NCBI RefSeq assembly: GCF_001613465.1
Contig: NZ_BDCK01000018.1
Span: 62,001 to 126,000 of the forward strand
DNA: 64,000 bases
Direction of reading: 5' to 3'
Origin: Nocardia niwae NBRC 108934 = DSM 45340
GTDB lineage: Bacteria > Actinomycetota > Actinomycetes > Mycobacteriales > Mycobacteriaceae
Shown: positions 39,543-47,688 of the stretch, one piece after another
Position numbering within the stretch: position 1 is the stretch's first letter
Layout: each line of letters begins with the position of its first letter
Notes under the pieces: model-generated
What the model saw: the letters and a program-made list of their open reading frames with translations, nothing else
The model's database searches: none
What the model was told of the DNA's origin: nothing
Program-made: the position numbers and the translations under genes

Positions 39543-40301
39543 GTGGCGGGTGGCATCACCGACTCGGCGTGGTTGCGGACGTTGCGATCCGCGGCGGCCG
39601 TGCGGCAGAACCTGCTGTGCTTTCCGCCCGGCGGAGGATCGGCGACGGCCTACCGGGACCTCGCCCAGCGGTTCGGGGCGGGCGTCGCGGTGTTCGCGGT
39701 GCAGTACCCCGGACGGCAGGACCGATTGAGCGAGGAACCGATCACCGACCTGGTCGAACTGGCGGACCGGATCGCCCGCGAAGTGCTCGCGCAGGGCCGG
39801 ATCGAGCGGCTGTCGCTGTTCGGGCACAGCATGGGCGCGACCGTGGCGTTCGAGACCGCACGCCGGCTCGAGCGTGCGGGGCAACCGGTGGCCACGCTGT
39901 TCGTCTCCGGCCGTCCCGCGCCGGAATTCGAGGAGACCCAGCGGTTGCACCTGGCCTCCGACGACGAACTCATCGACGACCTGGCGCGGCTGGCCTCGGA
40001 TCCCGCTCCGCTCGAATTGCTGCGTGCCGAGCCGGGCCTCGCCGAACTCGTACTGCCCGCCGTACGTGCCGATTATCGAGCGGTCGAGACCTATCGCCAC
40101 CGAGCGGAGAACCCACTGCGCGCCGACATAGCGGCGCTGGTCAGCACCGAGGACCCGACGATGCGGCCCGAGCAGGCCGACGAATGGCGCGCGCACACCA
40201 GCGGCGGATTCGAGCGGGCGACGTTCCCCGGCGGGCATTTCTACCTCGACGAGCACGGCGCGGAGGTCGCCGGTTTCCTCGCGCGCCACCTCGACGCCTG
40301 A
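39543..40301 (+). CDS. Type II thioesterase (alpha/beta hydrolase)
   Basis: A 252-residue thioesterase II. LLCFPPGGGSATAYRDLAQRF is the N-terminal oxyanion region, FGHSMG the nucleophile elbow with Ser, and GGHFYL the catalytic His region near the end. Such enzymes remove wrong acyl groups from NRPS or polyketide carrier proteins. GTG 39543 has GAAGGGAG 7 bases upstream. No megasynthase is in the window, so its partner lies elsewhere or is lost. Confidence 0.9.
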   Translation: MAGGITDSAWLRTLRSAAAVRQNLLCFPPGGGSATAYRDLAQRFGAGVAVFAVQYPGRQDRLSEEPITDLVELADRIAREVLAQGRIERLSLFGHSMGATVAFETARRLERAGQPVATLFVSGRPAPEFEETQRLHLASDDELIDDLARLASDPAPLELLRAEPGLAELVLPAVRADYRAVETYRHRAENPLRADIAALVSTEDPTMRPEQADEWRAHTSGGFERATFPGGHFYLDEHGAEVAGFLARHLDA

Positions 40302-40315
40302 CCGATCATGGCGGG

Positions 40316-40705
40316 TCAGTGCGGCGCGTGCACACCGGCGGCGGGGACGTTCCGTCGGCGCGCCAGCCACGCGAGACCGATCCAGGACGACACCACCGTC
40401 GCCGCCGCCACCGCCCGCACCAACCCGAGCGCGTCCTCGGGATAGATCACGCCGGTGAGGTAGTGGTCGATGAACCCGCTCGACGGCAACCGCTGCTGCC
40501 CGGCGCGCTCGCGCGCCCAGTTCTCCAGATGTGTCAGCGGGCAGTCGAATCCGACCACGATCGTGCCGAACCCCCAGCAGACCGCGAGCAGGTGCAGCCA
40601 GATGGTGCGCGGGAACCGCCACGCGAGGAAGCCGCCGACCACCACGTAGGCCACGAAGGCGAAATGCGTCACGGCGGTGGCGTCGGCCGTCAGCCGGTAG
40701 AGCAC
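40316..40705 (-). CDS. DUF2784 membrane protein
   Basis: A 129-residue membrane protein with three hydrophobic segments. It has the DUF2784 marks: LTADATAVTHFAFVAYVVVG, CPLTHLENWARERAGQ, and GFIDHYLTGVIYP. Function is unknown for the family. It converges with the thioesterase gene, 14 bp apart, and lies 46 bp after the SDR gene on the same strand, so it may be its distal operon partner. Confidence 0.88.
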   Translation of the reverse strand: MLYRLTADATAVTHFAFVAYVVVGGFLAWRFPRTIWLHLLAVCWGFGTIVVGFDCPLTHLENWARERAGQQRLPSSGFIDHYLTGVIYPEDALGLVRAVAAATVVSSWIGLAWLARRRNVPAAGVHAPH

Positions 40706-40751
40706 GCTTCCAGCGTAGCCTTCGGGCGCGCGGCGGATCCGGGGTCGGCCG

Positions 40752-42197
40752 CTACCAGGGGGAGGGCTGATAGTCCTTGAGGAAGCAGCCGAACAAATCG
40801 GTGCCGTTCTCCCCCTGCACGATGGGGTCGTAGACCCGCGCCGCGCCGTCGACCAGGTCCAGCGGCGCGTGGAAGCCTTCCTCGGCGAGGCGGAGTTTCG
40901 TGTAGTGGGGGCGTTCGTCGGTGATCCAGCCGGTGTCGACGGCGGTCATCAGGATGCCGTCCTGCTCGAACATCTCCCGGGCGCTGGTGCGGGTCAACAT
41001 GTTCAACGCCGCCTTGGCCATGTTGGTGTGCGGATGCCCGGGGCCCTTGTAGGCGCGGGAGAACTGCCCTTCCATGGCCGAGACGTTCACGACGTACTTG
41101 CGGCGCGCCGGTGCGGCCGACATCGCCGGGCGCAAGCGCGAGACCAGGATGAACGGCGCGACCGAGTTGCACAGCTGTACTTCCAGCAGTTCGGTCGGAT
41201 CCACTTCCGCGACGGTCTGTACCCAGCTGTTGGTGTGCGCGAGGTCGGGCACCAGGCCGCCCGCGTCGATCGCGACCCCGCGCGCGATGCGTTCCGGAGT
41301 CGCCGATCCCGCGACCAAGGCCAGCTCCGCGACGTCGGCGGCGGTCAGCGCGGGGGTGAGCGAGGCGGTCAGCGCGGTGGGGTGCGCCTGCATGGTCTTG
41401 CCGAAACTGACCACCTCCGGCAGGGCGCCCGCGGGCAGCGGTCCGGATTCGGCCTCGACCAGGGCGCTGTACGCGCCGGGGGAGCGGCGCACCGTCTGCG
41501 CGGCGTTGTTGATCAGGATATCCAGCGGGCCCTGGGCGGCGACGTCGTCGGCCAAGGCGACGACCTGGGCGGGATCGCGCAGATCGATACCGACGATGCG
41601 CAACCGGTGCAGCCAATCGGCGCTGTCGTCCATCGCGGCGAAACGCCGGATGGCGTCGTTGGGGAAGCGGGTGGTGATGGTGGTGTGCGCGCCATCGCGC
41701 AGCAGCCGCAGCGCGATGTACATGCCGATCTTGGCGCGGCCGCCGGTGAGCAGCGCCCGCCGCCCGGTCAGGTCGGTACGGGCGTCCCGCTTGGCGTGGC
41801 TGCTGGCCGCGCAGTCCGGGCACAGCTGGTGATAGAAGGCGTCGACCTCGGTGTAGCGCTGCTTGCAGATATAGCAGGGCCGGGGGCGGATCAGTGTGCC
41901 CGCGCTGGCTCCGGTCGTGGTCGAGCTGATCGCGATGCCCGCGGTCTCGTCGTCGATCCGGTTCGGTGAGCCGGTCGCGGTGGCGGCGACCACCGCTCGG
42001 TCGGCGGCCGAGACCGCCGCGCGCGCTTCGGACCGGCGGCGCTGCTTGAGCTTCTTGAACATGTGCCCGACCGCTCGCTGCACGGCCACCGAGTCCGGAT
42101 GCTCCTTGTCGAGCGCTCCGGCGTGCTCCAGGACCCGAAGACAGGTCGCGAGATCCTCGGGATCGATCATGCTTTCGGCCATCGCGGCGGGGGACAT
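40752..42197 (-). CDS. Zinc-ribbon-SDR fusion lacking the canonical YxxxK
   Basis: A 481-residue protein. Residues 1-60 form a helical region, residues 108-129 a CxxC-x14-CxxC zinc-ribbon-like motif (Cys108, 111, 126, 129), and residues 145-481 a Rossmann short-chain dehydrogenase. The nucleotide turn is TGGRAKIG (151-158); NNAAQ and Ser373 (NVSAMEG) are present, but the YxxxK position reads TNMAK with Thr391 and Lys395. The catalytic Tyr is therefore missing unless Tyr383 substitutes. Oxidoreductase activity is uncertain. The family is seen in actinobacteria without known function. Confidence 0.85.
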   Translation of the reverse strand: MSPAAMAESMIDPEDLATCLRVLEHAGALDKEHPDSVAVQRAVGHMFKKLKQRRRSEARAAVSAADRAVVAATATGSPNRIDDETAGIAISSTTTGASAGTLIRPRPCYICKQRYTEVDAFYHQLCPDCAASSHAKRDARTDLTGRRALLTGGRAKIGMYIALRLLRDGAHTTITTRFPNDAIRRFAAMDDSADWLHRLRIVGIDLRDPAQVVALADDVAAQGPLDILINNAAQTVRRSPGAYSALVEAESGPLPAGALPEVVSFGKTMQAHPTALTASLTPALTAADVAELALVAGSATPERIARGVAIDAGGLVPDLAHTNSWVQTVAEVDPTELLEVQLCNSVAPFILVSRLRPAMSAAPARRKYVVNVSAMEGQFSRAYKGPGHPHTNMAKAALNMLTRTSAREMFEQDGILMTAVDTGWITDERPHYTKLRLAEEGFHAPLDLVDGAARVYDPIVQGENGTDLFGCFLKDYQPSPW

Positions 42198-42272
42198 CCT
42201 TCATCGAGCTGGGCAGACGACCGGCCCATTGTCGCAAACCCCCCGCCCCGCGCCTCGGCGGGGAGGACGCGG

Positions 42273-43205
42273 TCAGCTGCTGCGCGGTGTGATGGCCGCG
42301 CGATCGCCGCGCAGATCGTCGACGAAGTTCGCGATCGCTTCGGCGACCAGCAGCGGCTCGGTGATCGGCAACCAGTGATTCGCCGGGACGGCGCAGCGCC
42401 ACAGCTTGTCGACCCAGCGCGCCGAGGCGTCGTAGACGGCGGCCGGGACGAAGGGGTCGGTGGTGTCGACCAGCAACTGGACCGGGACGGCGGTCCGCCG
42501 CACTCGCGGTTTGCCCAGGTGGTGCAGCAGGTTGGCGTGCGCGATGCGGACTCCGGCGACCAGATCGGCACGCCAGGTGCGTGCCACGCGTGCGGGCAAC
42601 GGTGTGACGCCGCCGAGCCTGCCCACGATCAACCCGCGCACCCGTGGCGGGTACAGCCTGCGGGCGATCGGACCTGGCGTCAGCGCCCAGCGCGCGCCGT
42701 GCAGCCACCAGCCCAGCTCGCGGAGTTCCCGGCCGGCACGGGGCGCGAGCGCACGCAACCACAGGCCGAGATGATCGAGGTTCGGTCCGGCGATCGCGGT
42801 GAACGAAGCGATGCGGGTGTTGGCCCGTTCGTCGCAGACCGCCTCCCACAGTTGCACCGCGCCCCAGCCGTGGCCGCACGTGTGCACCGGCTTGCCCGGG
42901 CTGGCGGCATCGATCACGGCGTAGAAGTCCTGCGCGAGCAGGCCGAGGCGGTACTCCGTCACCGCCGCGGGGGCGGCCGAACGTCCGTGGCCGCGCACGT
43001 CGTAGGTGATGACCCGGAAGCCGTCGGACAACAGAGCCGCCACCGTCGACCAGACGCGGTGCGTGTCGGTGAGCCCGTGCACCAATACCAACGGGTCGGC
43101 CGCGGCGTCACCCCATTCGTAGACGGCGAGATCGGCCCCGTCCCGGTCGACCGTCCAGGTGCGGTCCGGGCCGGGCGTTTCGGTGGTGTCGAGCAATTCG
43201 GCCAT
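42273..43205 (-). CDS. Alpha/beta hydrolase with Gly at the nucleophile position
   Basis: A 310-residue alpha/beta hydrolase similar to the N-terminal domain of mycobacterial EphD-type epoxide hydrolases. It has LVLVHGLTDTHRVW, YDVRGHGRSAAP and a late DTTDPFVP and NHW region. The nucleophile elbow reads GHGWG (111-115); EphD-like enzymes have GHDWG, so Gly113 replaces Asp. One base (GAC to GGC) would explain it. In EphD an SDR domain is fused behind; here an SDR is encoded just downstream, separately. Likely catalytically dead or using other chemistry. Confidence 0.85.
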   Translation of the reverse strand: MAELLDTTETPGPDRTWTVDRDGADLAVYEWGDAAADPLVLVHGLTDTHRVWSTVAALLSDGFRVITYDVRGHGRSAAPAAVTEYRLGLLAQDFYAVIDAASPGKPVHTCGHGWGAVQLWEAVCDERANTRIASFTAIAGPNLDHLGLWLRALAPRAGRELRELGWWLHGARWALTPGPIARRLYPPRVRGLIVGRLGGVTPLPARVARTWRADLVAGVRIAHANLLHHLGKPRVRRTAVPVQLLVDTTDPFVPAAVYDASARWVDKLWRCAVPANHWLPITEPLLVAEAIANFVDDLRGDRAAITPRSS

Positions 43206-43553
43206 TCGCTACCTCATTCGCTGCCGCTACCGATCCATGACACGTCGCCGTCGTGCCCGATGTCAGTAATTCCGATACGGACAGTACGAAGAATTGACCC
43301 ATCAAGGGAAAGGTAAAACGCCCGAATATGGCACAGGTCACCCCGGGTGTCGCGAACTCGGCGCCGGTCCTCGGTGGGTGACCGGATTCGTTCCCGTCCG
43401 AGCCTCGAAATCCGTGCGTCGGCGTCGGCGATCGGGCGCCTGGCCGGTCGGCGCGGCAGCGGCGGCGAATCTTGTTGACAACTCGCCAATAGTTCGGGAA
43501 CCTGAGGCGGAACCGGCGACGGCGCCGGACCGGAGCGAGCAAAGGATCGAGCG
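43206..43553. other. Divergent intergenic region before acyl-CoA dehydrogenase gene
   Basis: About 350 bp. TTGACA at 43475-43480 could be a -35 element for the rightward gene, but no convincing -10 follows. It contains the small dyad TTGTTGACAA. No gene is supported. Confidence 0.3.
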
Positions 43554-44699
43554 ATGGCACGCGCGGCGTGGAGTGACGACGAGGTCGAGGCGGTACGCGA
43601 CCTGGCGAAGACCTTCTTCGAGAAGGAGGTCGTGCCGCACGAGGAGAAATTCGTCGCCCAGGGGCACCCCGATCGCGCGCTGTACAACCGCGCGGGTGAA
43701 CTCGGCCTGCTGTGCCCCGCGATCCCGGCCGAATACGGCGGTGGCGGCGGCACCTTCGCGCACGAGGCCGCGATCATCGAGGAGCAGGCCCGCGCGGGCG
43801 ACGGCTCGATGGGCATCCCCGTGCACAGCTCGATCATCGCGCCGTACCTGTACGAGTTCGGCTCCGAGGAGCTCAAGCGGCGCGTGCTGCCCCGGGCGTC
43901 GAGCGGCGAGATGGTGCTGTCCATCGGCATGACCGAGCCCGGCACCGGATCGGATCTGCAGAACATCAAGACCCGCGCGGTGCGGGAAGGCGACGAGTAC
44001 GTCATCACCGGCTCGAAGATCTTCATCACCAACGGCTGGCTGTGCGACGGCATCATCATCGCCGCCAAGACCGACCCGACCAAGGGCGCGGCCGGTGTCT
44101 CGCTGATCTTCGCCGAAGTCGGCGACGACACCCCCGGCTTCAAGCGCGGGCGCATCCTGAACAAGATCGGCGGCAAGGCCCAGGACACCGCCGAGTTGTT
44201 CTTCGACGGCCTGCGCGTGCCCGCGTCCAACCTGCTCGGCGCCGCCGAGGGCCAGGGCTTCTACCAGATGATGCAGATGCTCGCGCAGGAGCGCCTGGTC
44301 ACGGCGATCATCGCGGTCGCCATGATGGAGCAGGCCGTACAACTCACCGTCGACTACACCAAGGGCCGCGAAGCGTTCGGCAAGCCGCTGTTCGCGATGC
44401 AGAACACGAGGTTCGAACTCGCCGAGTGCGCGACCATCACCAAGGTCTCCCGCACCTTCCTCGACGACTGCATCGACAAGCACCTGCGCGGCGAACTCGA
44501 TATTCCCAGCGCTGCCATGGCGAAGTACTGGCTGACCGATCAGCTCGGTATCGTGGTTGACCGCTGCCTGCAACTGTTCGGCGGCTACGGCTACATGACG
44601 GAGTATCCGATTTCCCAGCTCTACACCGGCGCCCGCGTCCTGCGCATCCTCGCGGGCAGCAACGAGGTGATGAAGGATCTCATTGCCCGGTCTCTCTGA
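43554..44699 (+). CDS. Acyl-CoA dehydrogenase
   Basis: A 381-residue flavoprotein that oxidises acyl-CoA to enoyl-CoA in beta-oxidation. It shows CPAIPAEYGGGG, MTEPGTGSDLQNIKT, ITGSKIFITNG, FGGYGYMTEYPI and AGSNEVMKDLIARSL. The tail and Glu246 in AQERLV fit the long-chain/isovaleryl type, where the catalytic base is on helix G. AAAGGATCGAGCG precedes the ATG. It overlaps the following TetR gene by 17 bp and is probably regulated by it. Confidence 0.95.
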   Translation: MARAAWSDDEVEAVRDLAKTFFEKEVVPHEEKFVAQGHPDRALYNRAGELGLLCPAIPAEYGGGGGTFAHEAAIIEEQARAGDGSMGIPVHSSIIAPYLYEFGSEELKRRVLPRASSGEMVLSIGMTEPGTGSDLQNIKTRAVREGDEYVITGSKIFITNGWLCDGIIIAAKTDPTKGAAGVSLIFAEVGDDTPGFKRGRILNKIGGKAQDTAELFFDGLRVPASNLLGAAEGQGFYQMMQMLAQERLVTAIIAVAMMEQAVQLTVDYTKGREAFGKPLFAMQNTRFELAECATITKVSRTFLDDCIDKHLRGELDIPSAAMAKYWLTDQLGIVVDRCLQLFGGYGYMTEYPISQLYTGARVLRILAGSNEVMKDLIARSL

Positions 44700-45345
44700 C
44701 ACCACGAGCGCGACCGCCGACGGTGGCGCCGATCCGGCGCTACCGCGCCGCCGCAGGCTCGAACCCGACGAGCGGCGCGCGCAGATCCTGGCCTGTGCGA
44801 TCGACATGTTCGGCGAACGGCCGTACGCGGCCGTCTCCACCGCCGAGCTGGCGCAGCGGGCGGGCGTGGCCCGCGGTCTGATCAACCACTATTTCGGCAA
44901 CAAGCGGGATCTCTACCTCGCGGTGGTGCGGCGCATGGTGACGCTGCCCAGGCTCGACGACATGGTCGTGCCGACCGGCAGCTGGCGCGAGCGGGTCGAT
45001 GCCAGTGTGCGCTGGCTGCTGGACACCATCGCCGAACACGGCAGCACCTGGGTGAAGGTGACCAGCCACGAAGGGGTCGGTGACGATCCCGAGGTGCAGC
45101 AGATCCTCGACGCGGCCGACGACGCGGCGGCCGAACGCCTGCTGTTGATGGTCGGCCTGGCACATTCGGCACACGACGCCGAATTGCGCGCGATGGTGCG
45201 CGCCTACGGCGGGCTGGTGAAGGTCGCGGGCCGGGAATGGATCACGCGCGGCACGCTCACCCGCGAGCAGGTGCACGACCTGCTGTGCGACATGTTGCTG
45301 ACGCTGGTCACCGAATCGCTGCCCAAGGTCGACCGCAGGCAGTGA
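44683..45345 (+). CDS. TetR-family regulator (fatty-acid type)
   Basis: A 220-residue TetR regulator with HTH ERRAQILACAIDMFGERPYA then STAELAQRAGVARGLINHYF and GNKRDLYLAVV. The start is TTG 44683 in the track of the reading frame, overlapping the dehydrogenase by 17 bp; a later internal start is possible. It follows the acyl-CoA dehydrogenase in one operon and probably responds to acyl-CoA (inference from FadR/PsrA-like pairings). Confidence 0.9.
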   Translation: MPGLSDTTSATADGGADPALPRRRRLEPDERRAQILACAIDMFGERPYAAVSTAELAQRAGVARGLINHYFGNKRDLYLAVVRRMVTLPRLDDMVVPTGSWRERVDASVRWLLDTIAEHGSTWVKVTSHEGVGDDPEVQQILDAADDAAAERLLLMVGLAHSAHDAELRAMVRAYGGLVKVAGREWITRGTLTREQVHDLLCDMLLTLVTESLPKVDRRQ

Positions 45346-45360
45346 CTCGGCGTCGCCGGA

Positions 45361-45687
45361 TCACCGGTCGCCGCTGTAGCGAATCGGTCGCAGGGCGCCC
45401 GGCCCGTGCCCCCGGCGCCCGTGCTTCAGTTCGATCGTCTGTTCCCGGTGATGTTCGACGAGCAGCGCGCCGACACCGGTGATCCACAGCGCGGCCGTCA
45501 CGACCACGCCGACGCCCGCCCGGACGGTGAATCCGTATCCGGCTGCGGTCAGCGTGCAGGCCAGCGCGGCGACGCCGAGAGCGCACAACACGATGCCCGG
45601 CAGGTTGAAGTTGTCGTCGAGCAAATCTCCGGCCCTGGCATGCCAATGGGGGGTATCCCGGCCGCTCGACGTCGTCTTATCGGACAT
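45361..45687 (-). CDS. Small two-helix membrane protein (UsfY-like)
   Basis: A 108-residue protein with two membrane segments (about 29-47 and 55-75). The N-terminal HWHARAGDLLDDNFNLPGIVL resembles mycobacterial UsfY, a stress-regulon protein of unknown function; the match is from memory and moderate. AGGAGG is 4 bases before the ATG. It converges with the TetR gene, 15 bp apart. Confidence 0.7.
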   Translation of the reverse strand: MSDKTTSSGRDTPHWHARAGDLLDDNFNLPGIVLCALGVAALACTLTAAGYGFTVRAGVGVVVTAALWITGVGALLVEHHREQTIELKHGRRGHGPGALRPIRYSGDR

Positions 45688-45920
45688 GGATCCTCCTGGG
45701 GAAAGACCGCTGTCAGGTGGGTCGCCTGTCGACCAGCATGCGCCTCGGCTAACAGATTCACGAGAGTTGCGACGCGTTTGTTATTACGGCCCGATCACAA
45801 AAATCGGACGTTTCGAATCAACTTTTCGCCACGCGCGCCCTATTCTGTGTCGGTATATCGGGGCGGGTCCGGGCAGTCCGAGGTTCCTGCGCGGTGTGTT
45901 GGTGTGGAGAGGGAACCTGA

Positions 45921-46679
45921 ATGACACGGGCAGAACGGCGTGATACGGATCGCTGGCCGCAGGCGCAGCCGGAGGATCGCTGGTCGGAGCCGGAGCCCGA
46001 CGGCCGCTGGGAGGACGACGAGGACGAGCGCTGGCCCGAGCAGCCGCCGAGCCGCCGCCGCGCGGGGCGACTGCGGGTGGAGATCCCGCCGATCGTCAAT
46101 CCGTACGCGATCGTGGCGCTGGTGGCGGCGCTGCTGGGACTGTTCCCGGTCGCCATCGTGTTCGGCTTCATCGCGTTCAGCCACCCGCGCGGCCGGGTCA
46201 TGGCGATGTTCGCGCTGCTGCTCGGCGTCGCCGAGATCACCGCGGTGGCCGGGTTCGTCCTGCTGACGGGCAACTGGCTGCCGGACGGCATCAACCGCCA
46301 GTCCGTGATCGCGCCCACGCCCGTCGCATCGGTGCCGACGACCGTCGAGCGGCCGGTGGCTACGACAACGGCGGCAGCGCCGAGCCCCGCGGTCACCACC
46401 ACCCCCTCGGCGCTCCATGGTCCGGTCACGAAAGGTTCGTCGTGCACCGAGGCGCAGCTCGGCCAGATCGGCAGCGCCGCCGACGGTGGCACCCTGATCT
46501 GCCTCACCACCTCCGGCGGCTACCAGTGGGCGGGCCCGCACGTCGTCGCGACCGCAGTGCAGCAGGCGGGTTCGAAATGCGACGCCTCCGGTGCGAAGAC
46601 CGGACGCACCGCGGACGGCCGAGCCCTGGTGTGCGAGCTCAGCGGCCGCGGCGGCACCTGGGTGCTGTGGACCGAATAG
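45921..46679 (+). CDS. Membrane protein with tryptophan-repeat head and secreted Cys domain
   Basis: A 252-residue protein. Residues 1-50 are acidic with four Trp repeats (DRW, DRW, GRW, ERW); two membrane segments follow (about 58-80, 90-115) in a DUF4190-like NPYAIVALVAALLG pattern; then a Thr/Pro linker and an outer domain with four Cys. That domain holds two similar units, SCTEAQLG...DGGTLICL and KCDASGAK...DGRALVC. A related unit occurs in the secreted protein at 11847. Function is unknown; likely a surface or stress-related protein. Confidence 0.8.
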   Translation: MTRAERRDTDRWPQAQPEDRWSEPEPDGRWEDDEDERWPEQPPSRRRAGRLRVEIPPIVNPYAIVALVAALLGLFPVAIVFGFIAFSHPRGRVMAMFALLLGVAEITAVAGFVLLTGNWLPDGINRQSVIAPTPVASVPTTVERPVATTTAAAPSPAVTTTPSALHGPVTKGSSCTEAQLGQIGSAADGGTLICLTTSGGYQWAGPHVVATAVQQAGSKCDASGAKTGRTADGRALVCELSGRGGTWVLWTE

Positions 46680-46694
46680 CGCTTCGCTATTCGG
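46672..46694. terminator. Hairpin spanning both stop codons of convergent genes
   Basis: CCGAATAGCG and CGCTATTCGG are perfect 10-bp arms around the 3-base loop CTT. The rightward stop TAG (46677-46679) lies in one arm and the leftward stop (46687-46689) in the other, so one element could terminate both transcripts. Confidence 0.65.
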
Positions 46695-47688
46695 CCTTCT
46701 TGGCGCGGCTCGGTTGCACCCTGGGCGGTTCGTTGGGCATCTTCGGGTATTGCGGAGGCCACGGTGCGTCCATGAGACCGGCAGCCATATCCCGTTCGGA
46801 CATCTCCAGCAGCGGGGCTATGGACTGGGGGGCGCGGTCGGCCCACGGGTCGCCGGATTCGGCGTAGCGGGCGGGCACGGTCGCGATCGTCAGCTCGTCG
46901 GGTACCACCGAATCCAGATCGGACCAGCTGATCGGCGTCGACACCTGCGCGCCGGCCTTCGGTCGCACACACCAGGCGCCGAAAACCGTTTTGTGTGGCG
47001 CGTTCTGATTGAAATCGATGAAGACGCGGTTTCCGCGTTCTTCCTTCCACCACTGCGCGGTGATGTCCTCCGGATACCGCCGCTCCAATTCCCGGGCCAG
47101 GGCCACCGCGGCGGCCCGCACCTGATAACCGTCCCATTTCGATTCCAGCGCCGAGTAGAGATGCAAGCCGCGTGACCCGGAGGTCTTGATCCGGGATTCG
47201 ACGCCGAATTCGGCCAGCAGATCCCTGGTGCGGATCGCGGCATGCCGCAGATCGGCGAAGGTTGTGCCCGGCGACGGATCGAGGTCGATGCGCAGCTCGT
47301 CGGCGATCTCCAGATTGTCCGCGCGGTTGGGCCAGACGTGGAACCCGAGGCACCCTTGGTTCACCGCCCACAGGATATGGGCCAGATCGTGCGCGACCAG
47401 GGCGTCGCTGGTGGTGCCGTTCGGCGTGGACACCTCCACGGTGTGCAGCCAGTCCGGGGCGGACTTCGGCACCCGTTTCTGAAACCAGGATTTGCCGGAT
47501 GCCCCATCCGGATACCGCTCCAGCAGCAGCGGTCGCCCGCCCACCACATTCAGGAACGGTTCGGCGATCGCCTGGTAGTACCGCACCAGATCGAGTTTCG
47601 TCTCGCCGCGCTCGGTGAAATAGATCTTGCCCGGATTGCTGATCGTGACGGTCCGGCCGTCGGTCTCGATGTCGACGGACTCGGTCAT
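46687..47688 (-). CDS. LigD-type polymerase/primase domain protein (NHEJ)
   Basis: A 333-residue stand-alone POL domain of the LigD/PolD family, which fills gaps in bacterial non-homologous end joining. It has NPGKIYFTERGETKLDLVRYY, GGRPLLLERYPDG, the catalytic metal-binding RIDLDPSPG and FIDFNQNAPHKTVFGAW. In mycobacteria the domain is fused to ligase in one LigD; here it follows a separate ligase gene with a 4-bp overlap, giving a split pair. No ku gene is in the window. ATG 47688 is used. Confidence 0.92.
   Translation of the reverse strand: MTESVDIETDGRTVTISNPGKIYFTERGETKLDLVRYYQAIAEPFLNVVGGRPLLLERYPDGASGKSWFQKRVPKSAPDWLHTVEVSTPNGTTSDALVAHDLAHILWAVNQGCLGFHVWPNRADNLEIADELRIDLDPSPGTTFADLRHAAIRTRDLLAEFGVESRIKTSGSRGLHLYSALESKWDGYQVRAAAVALARELERRYPEDITAQWWKEERGNRVFIDFNQNAPHKTVFGAWCVRPKAGAQVSTPISWSDLDSVVPDELTIATVPARYAESGDPWADRAPQSIAPLLEMSERDMAAGLMDAPWPPQYPKMPNEPPRVQPSRAKKAE

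Noticed and set aside
42233..42272. Possible extra small gene after the hydrolase
   Set aside because: Too short and without ribosome site or motif.
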